Assembly: GCF_016785085.1 (NCBI RefSeq)
Contig: NZ_JAENHO010000003.1
Coordinates: 848,321 to 912,320 of the forward strand
Length of the DNA: 64,000 nucleotides
Source of the DNA: Paractinoplanes lichenicola
GTDB lineage: Bacteria > Actinomycetota > Actinomycetes > Mycobacteriales > Micromonosporaceae
Direction of reading: 5' to 3'
Shown here: positions 34,077-43,274 of the stretch, piece after piece
Layout: each line of letters opens with the position of its first letter
Numbering within the stretch: position 1 is the first letter of the stretch
Program-made: the position numbers and the translations under genes
The notes under the pieces: generated by a model
What the model was told of the DNA's origin: nothing
Seen by the model: the letters and a program-made list of their open reading frames with translations, nothing else
The model's database searches: none

Positions 34077-36329
34077 TCAGGACGCCTTGCCGATCACCCG
34101 GCGCAGCAGGGCCTCCTGCAGGTGGACGTGCGGCTCGGTGAGGTTGGCCGGGTGCCGGTGCCAGTTGCCCTCACCGTCCAGGTCGAAGCCCTCGGTGCCG
34201 TCGCTCATCGACAGGTCGAGCACGTAGCGCAGCTCCTCGCGGGCGGTCGGCATGGTCACACGGACGAGCGCCTCGACGCGACGGTCGAGGTTGCGGTGCA
34301 TCATGTCGGCCGAGCCGATCCAATACTCGGCGTCGTCGCCCGCGCCGAACCGGAACACCCGCGAGTGCTCCAGGAAACGGCCGACGATCGAGCGCACGCG
34401 GATGTTGTCCGACAGGCCGGGCACGCCGGGCCGCAGCGCGCACATGCCCCGGATGATCAGGTCGACCTTCACGCCGTCCTGCGAGGCGCGATAGAGCGCG
34501 TCGATCGTCTCCTCGTCGACGAGCGAGTTCACCTTGATCTGCACCAGCGCCTCGCCGCCCTCGCGGGCGATCCGGGCCTGCTCCTCGATCCGCTCGATCA
34601 GGCCCTGGCGCACCCCGTGCGGGGCCACCAGCAGCCGCCGGTACGACCGCTGGCGGCTGTAACCGGTGAGCACGTTGAACAGGTCGGTGACGTCGGCGCC
34701 GATCTCGGGGTCGGCCGTGAGCATGCCGAAGTCCTCGTAGAGCCGGGCGGTCTTGGGGTGGTAGTTGCCGGTGCCGATGTGGCAGTAGCGGCGGATCTGG
34801 TTGCCCTCCTGCCGCACGACCAGCGCCGTCTTGCAGTGCGTCTTGAGCCCGACCAGGCCGTAGACGACGTGGCAGCCGGCCCGCTCCAGCGTGCGGGCCC
34901 AGGCGATGTTGGCCACCTCGTCGAAGCGCGCCTTCACCTCGACCAGCACCACGACCTGCTTGCCGGCGGCGGCCGCGTCGACCAGCGCGTCGACGATCGG
35001 CGAGTCGCCCGAGGTGCGATAGAGGGTCTGCTTGATGGCCAGCACGTTGGGGTCGGCCGCCGCCTGCTCTATGAACCGCTGAACGCTGGTCGAGAACGAG
35101 TGATACGGGTGGTGGACCATGATGTCGCTCTCGCGCAGCCGGTTGAAGACGCTGCGCGGCACCTCGCCGTCGGCCAGCTGCGGGTGGGTCGCCGGCACGA
35201 ACGGGCGGTCCTTGAGGTCGTCGCGGTCGCACTCGCCGAACACCTGCCACAGGGCCGACATGTCGAGCAGGCCGGGCACCCGCTGCACGTCCGAGCTGAC
35301 CACGTCGAGCTCGCGCACGAGCAGGTCGAGCACGTGGTCGCTGATCGAGGCGGCCACCTCGAGGCGCACCGGCGGGCCGAAGCGGCGCTGGGCCAGCTCG
35401 CGCTCGAGGGCCTGCAGCAGATCCTCGTCGCGGTCCTCGTCGACCTCGAGCTCGGCGTTGCGGGTGACCCGGAACGAGTGCCACTCCTCCAGCTCCATGC
35501 CCGGGAAGAGCTGGTCGAGGTGGGTCGCGATGAGCTCCTCGACGGGCAGGAAGCGCACCGCCCGGCTGTCGTTCTGCACGGTCACGAACCGCGGCACGTT
35601 GTTCGGCACCTTGATCCGCGCGAACAGCTCGCCCCCGGCGTCCTCCGGGTCCCGCAGCACGACCGCGAGGTTCAAGGAGCGGTTCGAGATGTACGGGAAC
35701 GGGTGGGCCGGGTCGACGGCGAGCGGGGTCAGCACGGGGAATACCTGCTCGCGGAAGTAGCTGCGCAGGCGCTCGCGCTCGGGGGCGTCGAGATCGGCCC
35801 ACTTCACGATCTCGATGCCCTCGGCCTGCAGCTTGGGCCGCACCTCGTCGGAGAAGCAGGCCGAGTGCCGGGTCACCAGGTCGGCCGTGCGCTGCGAGAT
35901 CATCTCGAGCTGGTTGCGCAGCGAGGACCGGTCGCCGCCACGCATCGGCAGGCCCGCGTTCAGCCGCCGCTTCAGGCCCGCCACTCGCACCATGTAGAAC
36001 TCGTCCAGGTTGCTGGCGAAGATGGCCAGGAACTTGGCCCGTTCGAGCAGCGGGGTCTCCGGGTCCTCGGCCAGGGTCAGCACCCGGGCGTTGAAGTCGA
36101 GCCAGGAGAGCTCGCGGTTGAGGAACCTGTCCTCCGGCAGCTCGGGCCGCTCGGCGGCGGTCTCGGTCGGGTCGTCGATGCTGCTGGTCACCACGTGCTC
36201 CGTCGGTTTCGGATCTGCGGCTGCCACGGTCTCGCCCACGGGTGCCGGATCGGTCGGGGTCGTACGGGGGAGATAGCGGCCGTTCGGGCCACGCCGGCGG
36301 GTTTCGGGGGTCCGGGGCGAGGTGTGCAT
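34077..36329 (-). CDS. ppk: Polyphosphate kinase 1
   Basis: 750 residues. Reversibly polymerises the gamma phosphate of ATP into polyphosphate. PPK1 motifs: [13 protein letters not shown] at the N-domain, [20 protein letters not shown], the autophosphorylated His in [33 protein letters not shown], and the second essential His in [11 protein letters not shown]. The first about 75 residues are a Pro/Thr-rich, low-complexity extension before the catalytic core. Start at [11 protein letters not shown]; an in-frame ATG 42 bases upstream is less likely. Operon with the MutT1-like gene. Confidence 0.96.
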   Translation of the reverse strand: MHTSPRTPETRRRGPNGRYLPRTTPTDPAPVGETVAAADPKPTEHVVTSSIDDPTETAAERPELPEDRFLNRELSWLDFNARVLTLAEDPETPLLERAKFLAIFASNLDEFYMVRVAGLKRRLNAGLPMRGGDRSSLRNQLEMISQRTADLVTRHSACFSDEVRPKLQAEGIEIVKWADLDAPERERLRSYFREQVFPVLTPLAVDPAHPFPYISNRSLNLAVVLRDPEDAGGELFARIKVPNNVPRFVTVQNDSRAVRFLPVEELIATHLDQLFPGMELEEWHSFRVTRNAELEVDEDRDEDLLQALERELAQRRFGPPVRLEVAASISDHVLDLLVRELDVVSSDVQRVPGLLDMSALWQVFGECDRDDLKDRPFVPATHPQLADGEVPRSVFNRLRESDIMVHHPYHSFSTSVQRFIEQAAADPNVLAIKQTLYRTSGDSPIVDALVDAAAAGKQVVVLVEVKARFDEVANIAWARTLERAGCHVVYGLVGLKTHCKTALVVRQEGNQIRRYCHIGTGNYHPKTARLYEDFGMLTADPEIGADVTDLFNVLTGYSRQRSYRRLLVAPHGVRQGLIERIEEQARIAREGGEALVQIKVNSLVDEETIDALYRASQDGVKVDLIIRGMCALRPGVPGLSDNIRVRSIVGRFLEHSRVFRFGAGDDAEYWIGSADMMHRNLDRRVEALVRVTMPTAREELRYVLDLSMSDGTEGFDLDGEGNWHRHPANLTEPHVHLQEALLRRVIGKAS

Positions 36330-36384
36330 CGCACCATCATTGCCGGTTTCTGCGGAACGTGAAACGAACAAATCTCGGAACGGG

Positions 36385-36582
36385 TCAGGCGACCCCGGGA
36401 ATTCTCACCTGCCGGACGCCCCCGGCGGGGTCGGCCTCGATGTCGACGCGTTGCCCGAGGCGGAGTTTGCGCAGCCCCGAGGCGTCGAAGGCCGGTGCCC
36501 CGAAGGCCAGCTCAGAGCCGTCGTCGAGCAGCAACGTGCCGCTTCGCGAGGCCGGGTCGAAGGTCGCGATTGTGCCCTGCAT
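36385..36582 (-). CDS. Small cold-shock-domain-like protein
   Basis: 65 residues. The sequence [20 protein letters not shown] followed by [20 protein letters not shown] and GQRVDIEAD reads as a single OB-fold strand set of the cold-shock type, but the RNA-binding aromatic motifs (KGFGFI, VFVH) of true CspA proteins are missing. Nucleic-acid binding is therefore doubtful. Leaderless start. It follows the FbiD gene on the same strand after 17 bases, with its own -10 element. Confidence 0.75.
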   Translation of the reverse strand: MQGTIATFDPASRSGTLLLDDGSELAFGAPAFDASGLRKLRLGQRVDIEADPAGGVRQVRIPGVA

Positions 36583-36589
36583 GCCCTAA

Positions 36590-36595
36590 AAGCTA
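36590..36595 (-). promoter_or_regulatory. Leaderless -10 element for the CSD-like gene
   Basis: TAGCTT, seven bases (TTAGGGC), then the ATG at 36582. The hexamer lies within the 17-base gap behind the FbiD stop. Confidence 0.6.
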
Positions 36596-36599
36596 CCGT

Positions 36600-37247
36600 T
36601 CACGCGGCCGAGACGCAGGCCACCTTGAGTCCCAGGTCACGCAGCAGCTCACAGGTGTGCCGCCCGGCGCCCAGACCGAGCACGGTGGCCAGGTCGGCCG
36701 GGGTGTCGACGTCCTGCCGCAGGCCCGGCCACTCGCCCTCCAGCGGGCGCGCCCCCGAGGCCGCGTGCGCCGCCGCCGAGCCGATGCCGAAGCGCGGATC
36801 GAGCGGCTCGCCCGGCCCCACGGCCAGCAGCACCGTGCCCGAGCCGGCGGCGTCGGCCACGAAGCCGCGCCCGCCCCGGGCCGCGGCCAGCGCCGCGTCG
36901 AGCTGCTCGGGGCGCAGCGCGGGCAGATCGCCGGCCAGCACCGCGCGATGCCGGCTCAGCCCGGCCACCTCGTCGGCGCCATAGCGCATCGCCTCGTTGA
37001 GCCCCGCGTCCGGCCGGTCGGGCACCACCCGGGCCCCCAGGGCGGCCACGGCCGCCCCGGCCACCGGGTCGTCGGTCACCACCAGCAGCTCGGCCACCGC
37101 CGGGGCGGCCAGCACTGCCGCCGCCGTGTCCCGCACCATCGCGAGCGCCAGCTCCCCGTGCCGGGCGGCCGGAACCGCGCCACGCAGCCGGCTCTTCGCG
37201 GCCCCGAGCCGTTTGACCGGCATCACCGCAGTCCAGTCGCGCACCAT
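36600..37247 (-). CDS. fbiD: FbiD/CofC guanylyltransferase of coenzyme F420 synthesis
   Basis: 215 residues of the MobA-like nucleotidyltransferase fold. It starts [17 protein letters not shown], the nucleotide-binding signature of CofC/FbiD, and has [28 protein letters not shown] and [11 protein letters not shown] with the metal-binding Asp. In actinobacteria the enzyme couples GTP with phosphoenolpyruvate (2-phospholactate in archaea) to begin the F420 side chain. Other F420 genes are not in the window. CAGACT, seven bases before the ATG, is a near-match to the leaderless -10 pattern. Confidence 0.92.
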   Translation of the reverse strand: MVRDWTAVMPVKRLGAAKSRLRGAVPAARHGELALAMVRDTAAAVLAAPAVAELLVVTDDPVAGAAVAALGARVVPDRPDAGLNEAMRYGADEVAGLSRHRAVLAGDLPALRPEQLDAALAAARGGRGFVADAAGSGTVLLAVGPGEPLDPRFGIGSAAAHAASGARPLEGEWPGLRQDVDTPADLATVLGLGAGRHTCELLRDLGLKVACVSAA

Positions 37248-37388
37248 TCGGCCAAGTCTGCCAGCGACCGGAGGTAAGGACCCCTACCTGGTACCGCAGG
37301 CTTCGAGCAGGCATGATTTCGTCGCAGGTACGACGACAGGCGGCGGGGGCACGCCGCGTCCCGGTAGCAACAGCAGGCAGGAGGGGCC

Positions 37389-38117
37389 GTGGCACACCGC
37401 AGGCTCGGGTTCTGGCGGCGTTTCGCGGCGCTTCTGGTGATCCCGGTGCTGAAGGTCTGGACCAGACGGACCTGGCTCAATTCGGACAACATCCCGCGGT
37501 CGGGCGGGGTGATCATCGCTTCCAACCACGTGTCGCACTTCGACCCGGTCGTCGTGGGTTACTACATCTTCAGCGCCGGTCGCTGGCCGCGCTTCCTGGG
37601 CAAGGCCAGCCTGTGGAAGGTGCCGCTGCTCGGCGGCTTCCTCCGCAAGGTGCAGCAGATCCCCGTGGAACGCGGCAGCGTGGAGGCCGTGAAGTCGCTC
37701 GACGTGCTGGTCGAGGCGCTCGAACAGGGCGGCGTCGTGGTGATCTATCCCGAGGGGACGACCACGCGCGAGCCCGACCTGTGGCCGATGCGCGGCAAGA
37801 CCGGCGCGGCCCGGCTGGCCCTGCTCACCGGCGCCCCCGTGGTGCCCGTGGCGAACTGGGGGGCCGAGCAGATCTTCGACCCGCGCACGAGCAAGCTGCG
37901 GTTCCGCCCGCGGGTGCCGGTGACCGTCACCTCCGGCAAGCCGGTCGACCTGAGCAAGTGGCAGGGCGCGACCCCGACCCGGGCCGTGCTCGAGGAGATG
38001 ACCGAGGCGATCATGCACGACATCAGCGGACTGCTCGGCGCCCTGCGGGGCGAGACGCCGCCGCCCACCCTCTACGACCGCCCCCGCAAGAAGATCACGA
38101 ACGCCGAGGACGCCTGA
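37389..38117 (+). CDS. 1-acyl-sn-glycerol-3-phosphate acyltransferase-like (PlsC family)
   Basis: 242 residues. Acyltransferase block I NHVSHFDP (H-x4-D), glycine/arginine block in [11 protein letters not shown], block [23 protein letters not shown] and [10 protein letters not shown]. Transfers an acyl group to lysophosphatidic acid in phospholipid synthesis at the membrane; one N-terminal hydrophobic helix. AGGAGG sits four bases before the GTG. Its stop overlaps the gpsA ATG (TGATG), linking two steps that supply and use glycerol 3-phosphate. Confidence 0.92.
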   Translation: MAHRRLGFWRRFAALLVIPVLKVWTRRTWLNSDNIPRSGGVIIASNHVSHFDPVVVGYYIFSAGRWPRFLGKASLWKVPLLGGFLRKVQQIPVERGSVEAVKSLDVLVEALEQGGVVVIYPEGTTTREPDLWPMRGKTGAARLALLTGAPVVPVANWGAEQIFDPRTSKLRFRPRVPVTVTSGKPVDLSKWQGATPTRAVLEEMTEAIMHDISGLLGALRGETPPPTLYDRPRKKITNAEDA

Positions 38118-39112
38118 TGGCCCGCGCGGCGGTGCTCGGGGCCGGCGCCTGGGGCACGGCCTTCGCCAAGATGCTGGCCGAGGCCGGGGCCGACGTCACG
38201 ATCTGGGCCCGGCGCGAGGCGGTGGCCACCTCGATCCGTGAGCACCATCTCAACGAGGCCGCGCTGCCCGGGCTCAAGCTGCCCGACCGCATCACGGCCA
38301 CCAACGACCTGGCCGAGGCGGTGGCCGGGGCCGAGCTGGTGGCGATCGCGGTGCCGTCGCAGACGCTGCGCGGCAACCTGGCCGAGTGGGCCGGGTCGTT
38401 CGAGCCCGACTCCACGCTCATCTCGCTGATGAAGGGCATCGAGCTCGGCACGACCAAGCGGATGAGCCAGGTCATCGTCGAGACGGCGCGGGTCGACCCC
38501 AGCCGGGTCGTGGTCGTCTCGGGGCCCAACCTGGCGCCTGAGATCGCCGCCGAGCAGCCCGCCGCGACCGTCGTGGCCGGCACCGACCACGACCGCTGCC
38601 GGGCCGTCCAGCACGCGCTCGCGCTGCCCTACATGCGGCCGTACACGAGCGAGGACGTGATCGGCTGCGAGCTGGGCGGCGCGGTCAAGAACGTGATCGC
38701 CCTGGCCTACGGCATGGCGGCCGCGATGGGCCTGGGCGACAACACCAAGGCGTCGCTGATCACCCGGGGCCTGGCCGAGACCGCCCGGCTCGGCGTGGCC
38801 CTGGGCGCTGACCCGCTGACCTTCGCCGGCCTGGCCGGGCTGGGCGACCTGGTCGCCACGTGTTCGTCGCCACTGTCGCGCAACCGCACCTTCGGCGAGC
38901 AACTGGGCCTGGGTAAGACTCTGGAGCAGGCGCAGGTCGCGGCCCGGCAGACCGCCGAGGGCGTGAAGAGCTGCCTGGCGATCCGCGACCTGTCGCGCGC
39001 CCACGGGGTGGAGATGCCGATCACCGAGCAGGTGGAGCGGGTCTGCCACGAGGGCGTCGACCCGCGGGTCGCGGTCAAACTGCTGATGGGCCGGGAGATG
39101 AAGCCAGAGTGA
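38117..39112 (+). CDS. gpsA: NAD(P)-dependent glycerol-3-phosphate dehydrogenase
   Basis: 331 residues, full length. Reduces dihydroxyacetone phosphate to sn-glycerol 3-phosphate for phospholipids. Rossmann motif [19 protein letters not shown] at the N-terminus, [16 protein letters not shown], the catalytic Lys in [18 protein letters not shown], and [13 protein letters not shown]. Translationally coupled to the PlsC-like gene. Confidence 0.97.
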   Translation: MARAAVLGAGAWGTAFAKMLAEAGADVTIWARREAVATSIREHHLNEAALPGLKLPDRITATNDLAEAVAGAELVAIAVPSQTLRGNLAEWAGSFEPDSTLISLMKGIELGTTKRMSQVIVETARVDPSRVVVVSGPNLAPEIAAEQPAATVVAGTDHDRCRAVQHALALPYMRPYTSEDVIGCELGGAVKNVIALAYGMAAAMGLGDNTKASLITRGLAETARLGVALGADPLTFAGLAGLGDLVATCSSPLSRNRTFGEQLGLGKTLEQAQVAARQTAEGVKSCLAIRDLSRAHGVEMPITEQVERVCHEGVDPRVAVKLLMGREMKPE

Positions 39113-39188
39113 GAGAGCGCAGCGAACGAACCATCAGGCTCAGCGTGTTTGTGCCTCATGTCGATTCGGAGCGAAGCGGAGAATCGGC
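39113..39188. other. Intergenic spacer with purine-rich repeats and a hairpin at the next start
   Basis: Two related purine-rich strings, GAGAGCGCAGCGAACGAA (39113 on) and CGGAGCGAAGCGGAG (about 39167 on). CGATTC (39162-39167) and GAATCG (39181-39186) can pair, placing the GGAG before the next gene in the loop, next to its ATG. Might affect translation of that gene. Confidence 0.4.
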
Positions 39189-40292
39189 ATGAGCTTTTCG
39201 GACGGCACGAGGGTCGTGCACGCGGGTCTGCCGGAGGCCGAGGCGGGCGATCCGTTCCTGCCCGGCCCGGTCTTCGCGGCGCCCTATCACCTCGACCCGG
39301 CCGCCGGTCAGGTCGGCGACAACGGCTACGGCCGGCCCGACAACCCGACCCGGCGGCGGCTCGAGTCGGCGATCGGCGAGCTCGAGGGCGGCCGGACGCT
39401 GACCTTCGCCAGCGGGCAGGCCGCCATCACCGCTCTGCTGCTCTCTGTGCTCCGCACGGGCGACACGGTGGCCCTGCCCTCCGACGGGTATTTCACGGTC
39501 CGCAGCTTCGCCGAGAGCACCCTGCGCGACCTCGGGGTGAAATCGATCGCGGTGCCGACCGCCGGCCCCTATCCCGACTTCTCGGGCGTACGCCTCGTGC
39601 TGCTCGAGACGCCGGCCAACCCGGGCCTCGACGTCTGCGACATCCGCGAGGTCTCGGCGCTGGCCCACGCGGCCGGCGCGCTGGTCGCCGTCGACAACAC
39701 GACCGCCACCCCGCTCGGGCAGAATCCGCTCGCGCTCGGCGCCGACCTGGTGGTCGCCTCCGGCACCAAGGCGCTGACCGGCCACTCCGACGTGCTGCTG
39801 GGCTACGTGTCGGCCAACGACACCGAGCTGCTCGACAAGGTCGAGACGTGGCGCAAGCACACCGGCGCGGTGCCCGGCGCCTTCGACGCGTGGCTGGCCC
39901 ATCGCTCGATCGCCACCCTCGACCTGCGCCTGGCCCGGCAGAGCCAGAATGCGGCCGCGGTGGCCGCGCTGCTGAGCGGGCGGGAGGACGTCACCGGCGT
40001 ACGGTGGCCGGGGTTGAGCTCCGACCCGTCGTACGCGGTGGCCTCGACCCAGATGCGGCGCATCCCCGGCGTGGTGTCGTTCGACCTGGGCGACGCCGAG
40101 CGGGTGGCCCGCTTCCTGACCGCGGCCGAGCTGGTCTTCGCGGCCACGTCGTTCGGCGGCGTGCACACGACGGCCGACCGGCGCGCCCAGTGGGGTGACG
40201 ACACCAGCCCGGGTTTCGTACGCCTTTCGTGCGGCATCGAAGACACGGTGGACCTGCTGGCCGACCTGACCGCCGCGCTCGACCAGTCCTGA
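39189..40292 (+). CDS. Trans-sulfuration family PLP enzyme (cystathionine gamma-lyase type)
   Basis: 367 residues. Cys/Met-metabolism PLP-dependent fold: YGRPDNPTRRRLESAIGELE, ASGQAAITALL for phosphate binding, VAVDNTTATPL, and the PLP-binding lysine in VASGTKALTGHSDVLLGYV. Cleaves or forms cystathionine-type thioethers; annotation as cystathionine gamma-lyase is usual but gamma-synthase or methionine-lyase activity cannot be excluded from sequence alone. Stands alone; 76-base spacer upstream. Confidence 0.92.
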   Translation: MSFSDGTRVVHAGLPEAEAGDPFLPGPVFAAPYHLDPAAGQVGDNGYGRPDNPTRRRLESAIGELEGGRTLTFASGQAAITALLLSVLRTGDTVALPSDGYFTVRSFAESTLRDLGVKSIAVPTAGPYPDFSGVRLVLLETPANPGLDVCDIREVSALAHAAGALVAVDNTTATPLGQNPLALGADLVVASGTKALTGHSDVLLGYVSANDTELLDKVETWRKHTGAVPGAFDAWLAHRSIATLDLRLARQSQNAAAVAALLSGREDVTGVRWPGLSSDPSYAVASTQMRRIPGVVSFDLGDAERVARFLTAAELVFAATSFGGVHTTADRRAQWGDDTSPGFVRLSCGIEDTVDLLADLTAALDQS

Positions 40293-40294
40293 TC

Positions 40295-40300
40295 TAGGTT
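40295..40300 (+). promoter_or_regulatory. Leaderless -10 element for the zinc-ribbon protein
   Basis: TAGGTT, six bases (GCCGGA), then the GTG at 40307; it starts two bases after the upstream stop codon. Confidence 0.5.
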
Positions 40301-40306
40301 GCCGGA

Positions 40307-40663
40307 GTGAGTTGGGACAGCTTCTCCGGTGACCAGGTGGCGGCCATGACCCAGGGGTCGAGCTTCTTCGCCGACCCCGGCGAGCGGGAGTGCCCGGCCT
40401 GCGGCGCGACCTCGCTCCGGGCCTATTTCAACGCCCCCGAGAACGCTCGCCGGCCCACGCTGGTCAGCTATGTGTGGTGCTCGTCGTGCCGCAAGTTCGT
40501 CGGCACGCGGGCCAAGCACCCCGAGGGCCTGGTCTTCAGCGACCCGCTGGCCACCCTCACCACCGCCGAGCGGCGCGAGCTGGAGCGCAGCCTGGTCGGC
40601 TTCCTCGAGCACCTCGACGGCCTCTGGGACGACGGCGTGCTGCCCCAGACGTTCGCGGCCTGA
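40307..40663 (+). CDS. Zinc-ribbon protein of unknown function
   Basis: 118 residues. Two CxxC knuckles, CPACG (res 30) and CSSC (res 58), 26 residues apart form a likely four-Cys zinc ribbon (WCSSCRKFVGTRAKHPEGL). The C-terminal half is a helical region (TTAERRELERSLVGFLEHLD). No catalytic motif. Probably a small nucleic-acid or protein-binding factor; family not recognised. Confidence 0.8.
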   Translation: MSWDSFSGDQVAAMTQGSSFFADPGERECPACGATSLRAYFNAPENARRPTLVSYVWCSSCRKFVGTRAKHPEGLVFSDPLATLTTAERRELERSLVGFLEHLDGLWDDGVLPQTFAA

Positions 40664-40681
40664 GACTGCCGAACCGCCCTC

Positions 40682-40711
40682 TTGCCCTCGCTTGCATCGC
40701 GGCTCTATGGT
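40682..40711 (+). promoter_or_regulatory. Promoter of the GntR-ABC operon
   Basis: -35 TTGCCC (40682-40687), 18-base spacer, -10 TATGGT (40706-40711). The operator at 40709-40732 begins within the -10 box. Confidence 0.6.
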
Positions 40712-40732
40712 TCGTTACATGAGTAATGAACC
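40709..40732. promoter_or_regulatory. YtrA/GntR-type operator
   Basis: 24-bp inverted repeat: GGTTCGTTAC, centre ATGA, GTAATGAACC; the arms are complementary at nine of ten positions. It spans the end of the -10 box and the transcription start of the operon whose first gene is a YtrA-type repressor, so autorepression is expected. Confidence 0.8.
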
Positions 40733-40752
40733 ACTGCACTAAGGAGGCTCGC

Positions 40753-41106
40753 GTGTTCCACGACCGCAGCCCCATCTATCTGCAGATCGCCGACGGCATC
40801 AAGAACGACGTCCTGAGCGGGGCCCTCAAGGAGGACGACCAGGTCATGTCCACGAATCAGTACGCGGCCTTCTATCGGATCAACCCGGCCACCGCGGCCA
40901 AGGGCTTCGCTCAGCTCGTCGACGAGGGCGTGCTCTACAAGCGGCGCGGCATCGGCATGTTCGTCAGCCCCGACGCGCCCGCCAAGCTGCGGGCCGAGCG
41001 GCGGCAGCGGTTCTTCGCCGAGGTCGTCGACCCGATGCTCGAGGAGGCCAAGCGGGTCGGGATCGGCGTCGACGACATCACGCACTACCTGGGGAGCCGG
41101 CGATGA
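40753..41106 (+). CDS. GntR-family (YtrA subfamily) transcriptional regulator
   Basis: 117 residues: winged helix-turn-helix at res 5-75 (SPIYLQIADGIKNDVLSGAL, then STNQYAAFYRINPATAAKGF) and the short helical YtrA tail (FFAEVVDPMLEEAKRVGI) used for dimerisation. YtrA regulators lack a ligand domain and control adjacent ABC transporters induced by cell-wall stress. AAGGAGG is five bases before the GTG, which fixes the start. The stop overlaps the ABC ATPase ATG. Confidence 0.92.
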   Translation: MFHDRSPIYLQIADGIKNDVLSGALKEDDQVMSTNQYAAFYRINPATAAKGFAQLVDEGVLYKRRGIGMFVSPDAPAKLRAERRQRFFAEVVDPMLEEAKRVGIGVDDITHYLGSRR

Positions 41107-41984
41107 TCGAGCTGCGCGGCGTCACGGTCCGGTACGGCAGCACGGTCGCCGTCGACAACGTCGACCTTGAGCTGCCCACCGGCGCCATCTACGGCCTGCT
41201 GGGGCGGAACGGATCGGGCAAGACCAGCCTGCTCAGCGTCCTCGCCTCGTACCGCAAGCCGTCTGCCGGCACGGTGCTGATCGACGGCGAGGCGGCGTTC
41301 GAGAACCCGCGGCTCATGCGGCAGACCAGCTTCATCCGCGACACCCTGGACCTGAGCGGCTCCGACCGGATCAGCACGGTGTTCGCCGTGGCCCGGTGGC
41401 TGCGTCCGGGCTGGGACGCCGAGTACGCGGGCAAGCTGCTCGACCTTTTCGAGCTCCACCCCCGCGAACGCGTCGGGGGGCTCTCCCGGGGCGAACGTTC
41501 CATGCTGGGCGCGACCCTGGGCCTGGCCGGCCGGGCCCCGCTGACCATCCTCGACGAGTCCTACCTGGGCATGGACGCGGTGGCCCGCACGCTCTTCTAT
41601 CGCGAGCTGCTCGACGACTATCTGGCCCACCCGCGCACGATCGTGCTCTCGACCCACCTCATCGAGGAGGTGGCCGAGCTGTTCGAGCGGGTGATCATCA
41701 TGGATCGGGGCCGGATTCTGCTGCACGACGAGACCGACGCCCTGCGCGGGCGGGGCGTCACCGTGACCGGGCCGGCCGACCTGGTCACCGCGTTCGCGGC
41801 GGGCCACACCGTGCTCGGCGAGCACAGTCTGGGCACCGTACGGGCCCTGACCCTGGACGGCCGCCTCGACCCCGACGAGATCGCCCGCGGTGAACGCGAC
41901 GGCCTGTCCTTCGGGCCGCTCGGCTTGCAGGAGCTCTTCGTCCACCTCACCTCGCAGCCCCGGCCCCTGGAGGCGTCCCGATGA
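41103..41984 (+). CDS. ABC transporter ATP-binding protein
   Basis: 293 residues. Walker A GRNGSGKTSLL, signature GLSRGERSMLGATLGLA (LSRGE in place of LSGGQ), Walker B LTILDESYLGMD (DES in place of DEP), switch His in VLSTHLIEEVAELF. These variant motifs are those of the YtrB/YtrE-type ATPases. Overlaps both neighbours by four bases. Works with the downstream permease, probably in efflux or envelope-stress response. Confidence 0.92.
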   Translation: MIELRGVTVRYGSTVAVDNVDLELPTGAIYGLLGRNGSGKTSLLSVLASYRKPSAGTVLIDGEAAFENPRLMRQTSFIRDTLDLSGSDRISTVFAVARWLRPGWDAEYAGKLLDLFELHPRERVGGLSRGERSMLGATLGLAGRAPLTILDESYLGMDAVARTLFYRELLDDYLAHPRTIVLSTHLIEEVAELFERVIIMDRGRILLHDETDALRGRGVTVTGPADLVTAFAAGHTVLGEHSLGTVRALTLDGRLDPDEIARGERDGLSFGPLGLQELFVHLTSQPRPLEASR

Positions 41985-42658
41985 GCGTCAGCGCGGTCCT
42001 GTTCCAGCTCTACCGTCCGGTCATCTACTGGGGCCTGGCGATCGTCGTCACGCTCGAGATCGCCGCGGTCGCGGCGATCCTGACGGTCAACCCGCTCGGC
42101 TTCAGCTTCTGGCTCGTCGTCGTCGGCTCGGCCGCCAAGTACTGGCCGCTCGTCACCGGCATCCTCATGATCAGCACGTATTTCCGGCTGATCGTGACCA
42201 ACGGCGTGACCCGGCACGAGTTCCTGCGCGGGTTCGCGGTCTTCGCGCTGGGCATCGTGGTGCTCTTCCCGGCCCTGGTCGTGATCGGCCACGGCGTCGA
42301 AAGCACCGTGCTCGGCCTGCTCGACCAGCGCGGCGACACCTATCCGGTGTTCCGCTTCGGCGAGGCCGCGAACGAATACCTGCATGTGCTTCCGGCCACG
42401 GCGGCCTACCTGGCGTCGGGCATGGTGATCTCAGCCGGGTTCTACCGGTTCCGGCCACTGATCGGGCTGCTGCTGATCATCCCTGGCTCGCTGCCGATCA
42501 TGGCGAGCAGCGGGCTCATCACGATCGACGAGTTCGGGGTGCTGACCCAGCGGGCCCCGCTGGCCGTCGCGCTGACGATCGTGCTGGCGGCCACGGCCAC
42601 GGCCGGAATCGCGGCGCACCGGCTCATGCGGGACGTCGCGATCCGGCGTACGGGCTGA
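41981..42658 (+). CDS. ABC transporter membrane subunit
   Basis: 225 residues with six hydrophobic helices (from VIYWGLAIVVTLEIAAVAAI to LAVALTIVLAATATAGIAAH), typical of small YtrC/D-like permeases. Co-translated with the ATPase. No extracellular domain of note. Substrate unknown. Confidence 0.88.
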   Translation: MSVSAVLFQLYRPVIYWGLAIVVTLEIAAVAAILTVNPLGFSFWLVVVGSAAKYWPLVTGILMISTYFRLIVTNGVTRHEFLRGFAVFALGIVVLFPALVVIGHGVESTVLGLLDQRGDTYPVFRFGEAANEYLHVLPATAAYLASGMVISAGFYRFRPLIGLLLIIPGSLPIMASSGLITIDEFGVLTQRAPLAVALTIVLAATATAGIAAHRLMRDVAIRRTG

Positions 42659-42660
42659 TC

Positions 42661-43167
42661 TCAGGCGCTGTCGGCGAGCCGGCGCGACGGGTGGGACGCC
42701 ACGAAGTCGTAGAGCCAGTCCTGGGTCACCGGCATCTCCGTGCCGCCGGTGACCCGGCTCAGCGCCTCACCCGGGGGGATCCCCAGCAGCACCAGCGTCG
42801 TGCAGGCGAGCAGCGTCGAACGCCCTATCCCGCCGAAGCACTGGGTCACGACGAAACGGCCGGCCCGCACCTGGCCCGCCAGCTGACCGGCCAGCGAGAC
42901 GACCTGCACGGCCTCGTCGCGCGGGACGCCGCCGTCCGGCACCGGGAACGAGACGAACTGCAGCCCGTACGACGAGGCGGCCGCGGCGGTGTCGCCGAAG
43001 CCCAGCCGATGCTGTTCGACGGTGGTCAGGGCCGAGACGAGCACGTTGACCCCGGCGCGGGCCAGCGCGCCGAGCTGCTCGACCGGCCAGGCGTCGGCGC
43101 GCGGGTGCGCGATCGTCGCCAGTTGCCCGGGCCCCGGCCCGGCGATCACGTGGAGTGCTGCTCTCAT
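42661..43167 (-). CDS. Protein tyrosine / dual-specificity phosphatase-like protein
   Basis: 168 residues. The catalytic P-loop CFGGIGRS matches C-x5-R, with the general-acid Asp probably in FPVPDGGVPRDEAV. The residue before Cys is Gln (QCFGG) where His is nearly universal, which should raise the Cys pKa; activity may be reduced or specialised. Convergent with the permease gene, with only two bases between stops. Start set at MRAALHVIAG; the longer frame adds 34 unlikely residues. Confidence 0.82.
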   Translation of the reverse strand: MRAALHVIAGPGPGQLATIAHPRADAWPVEQLGALARAGVNVLVSALTTVEQHRLGFGDTAAAASSYGLQFVSFPVPDGGVPRDEAVQVVSLAGQLAGQVRAGRFVVTQCFGGIGRSTLLACTTLVLLGIPPGEALSRVTGGTEMPVTQDWLYDFVASHPSRRLADSA

Positions 43168-43274
43168 GAACTGCCCGTTCCCCTGTCCCGGCCCGGCGGC
43201 CGGGTGATCCCGCGAGTGGCTAACGCAGAGTAGGGTCACCCCCGGCATGACCGCTAGCGAGAGGCCCAAAGAAA

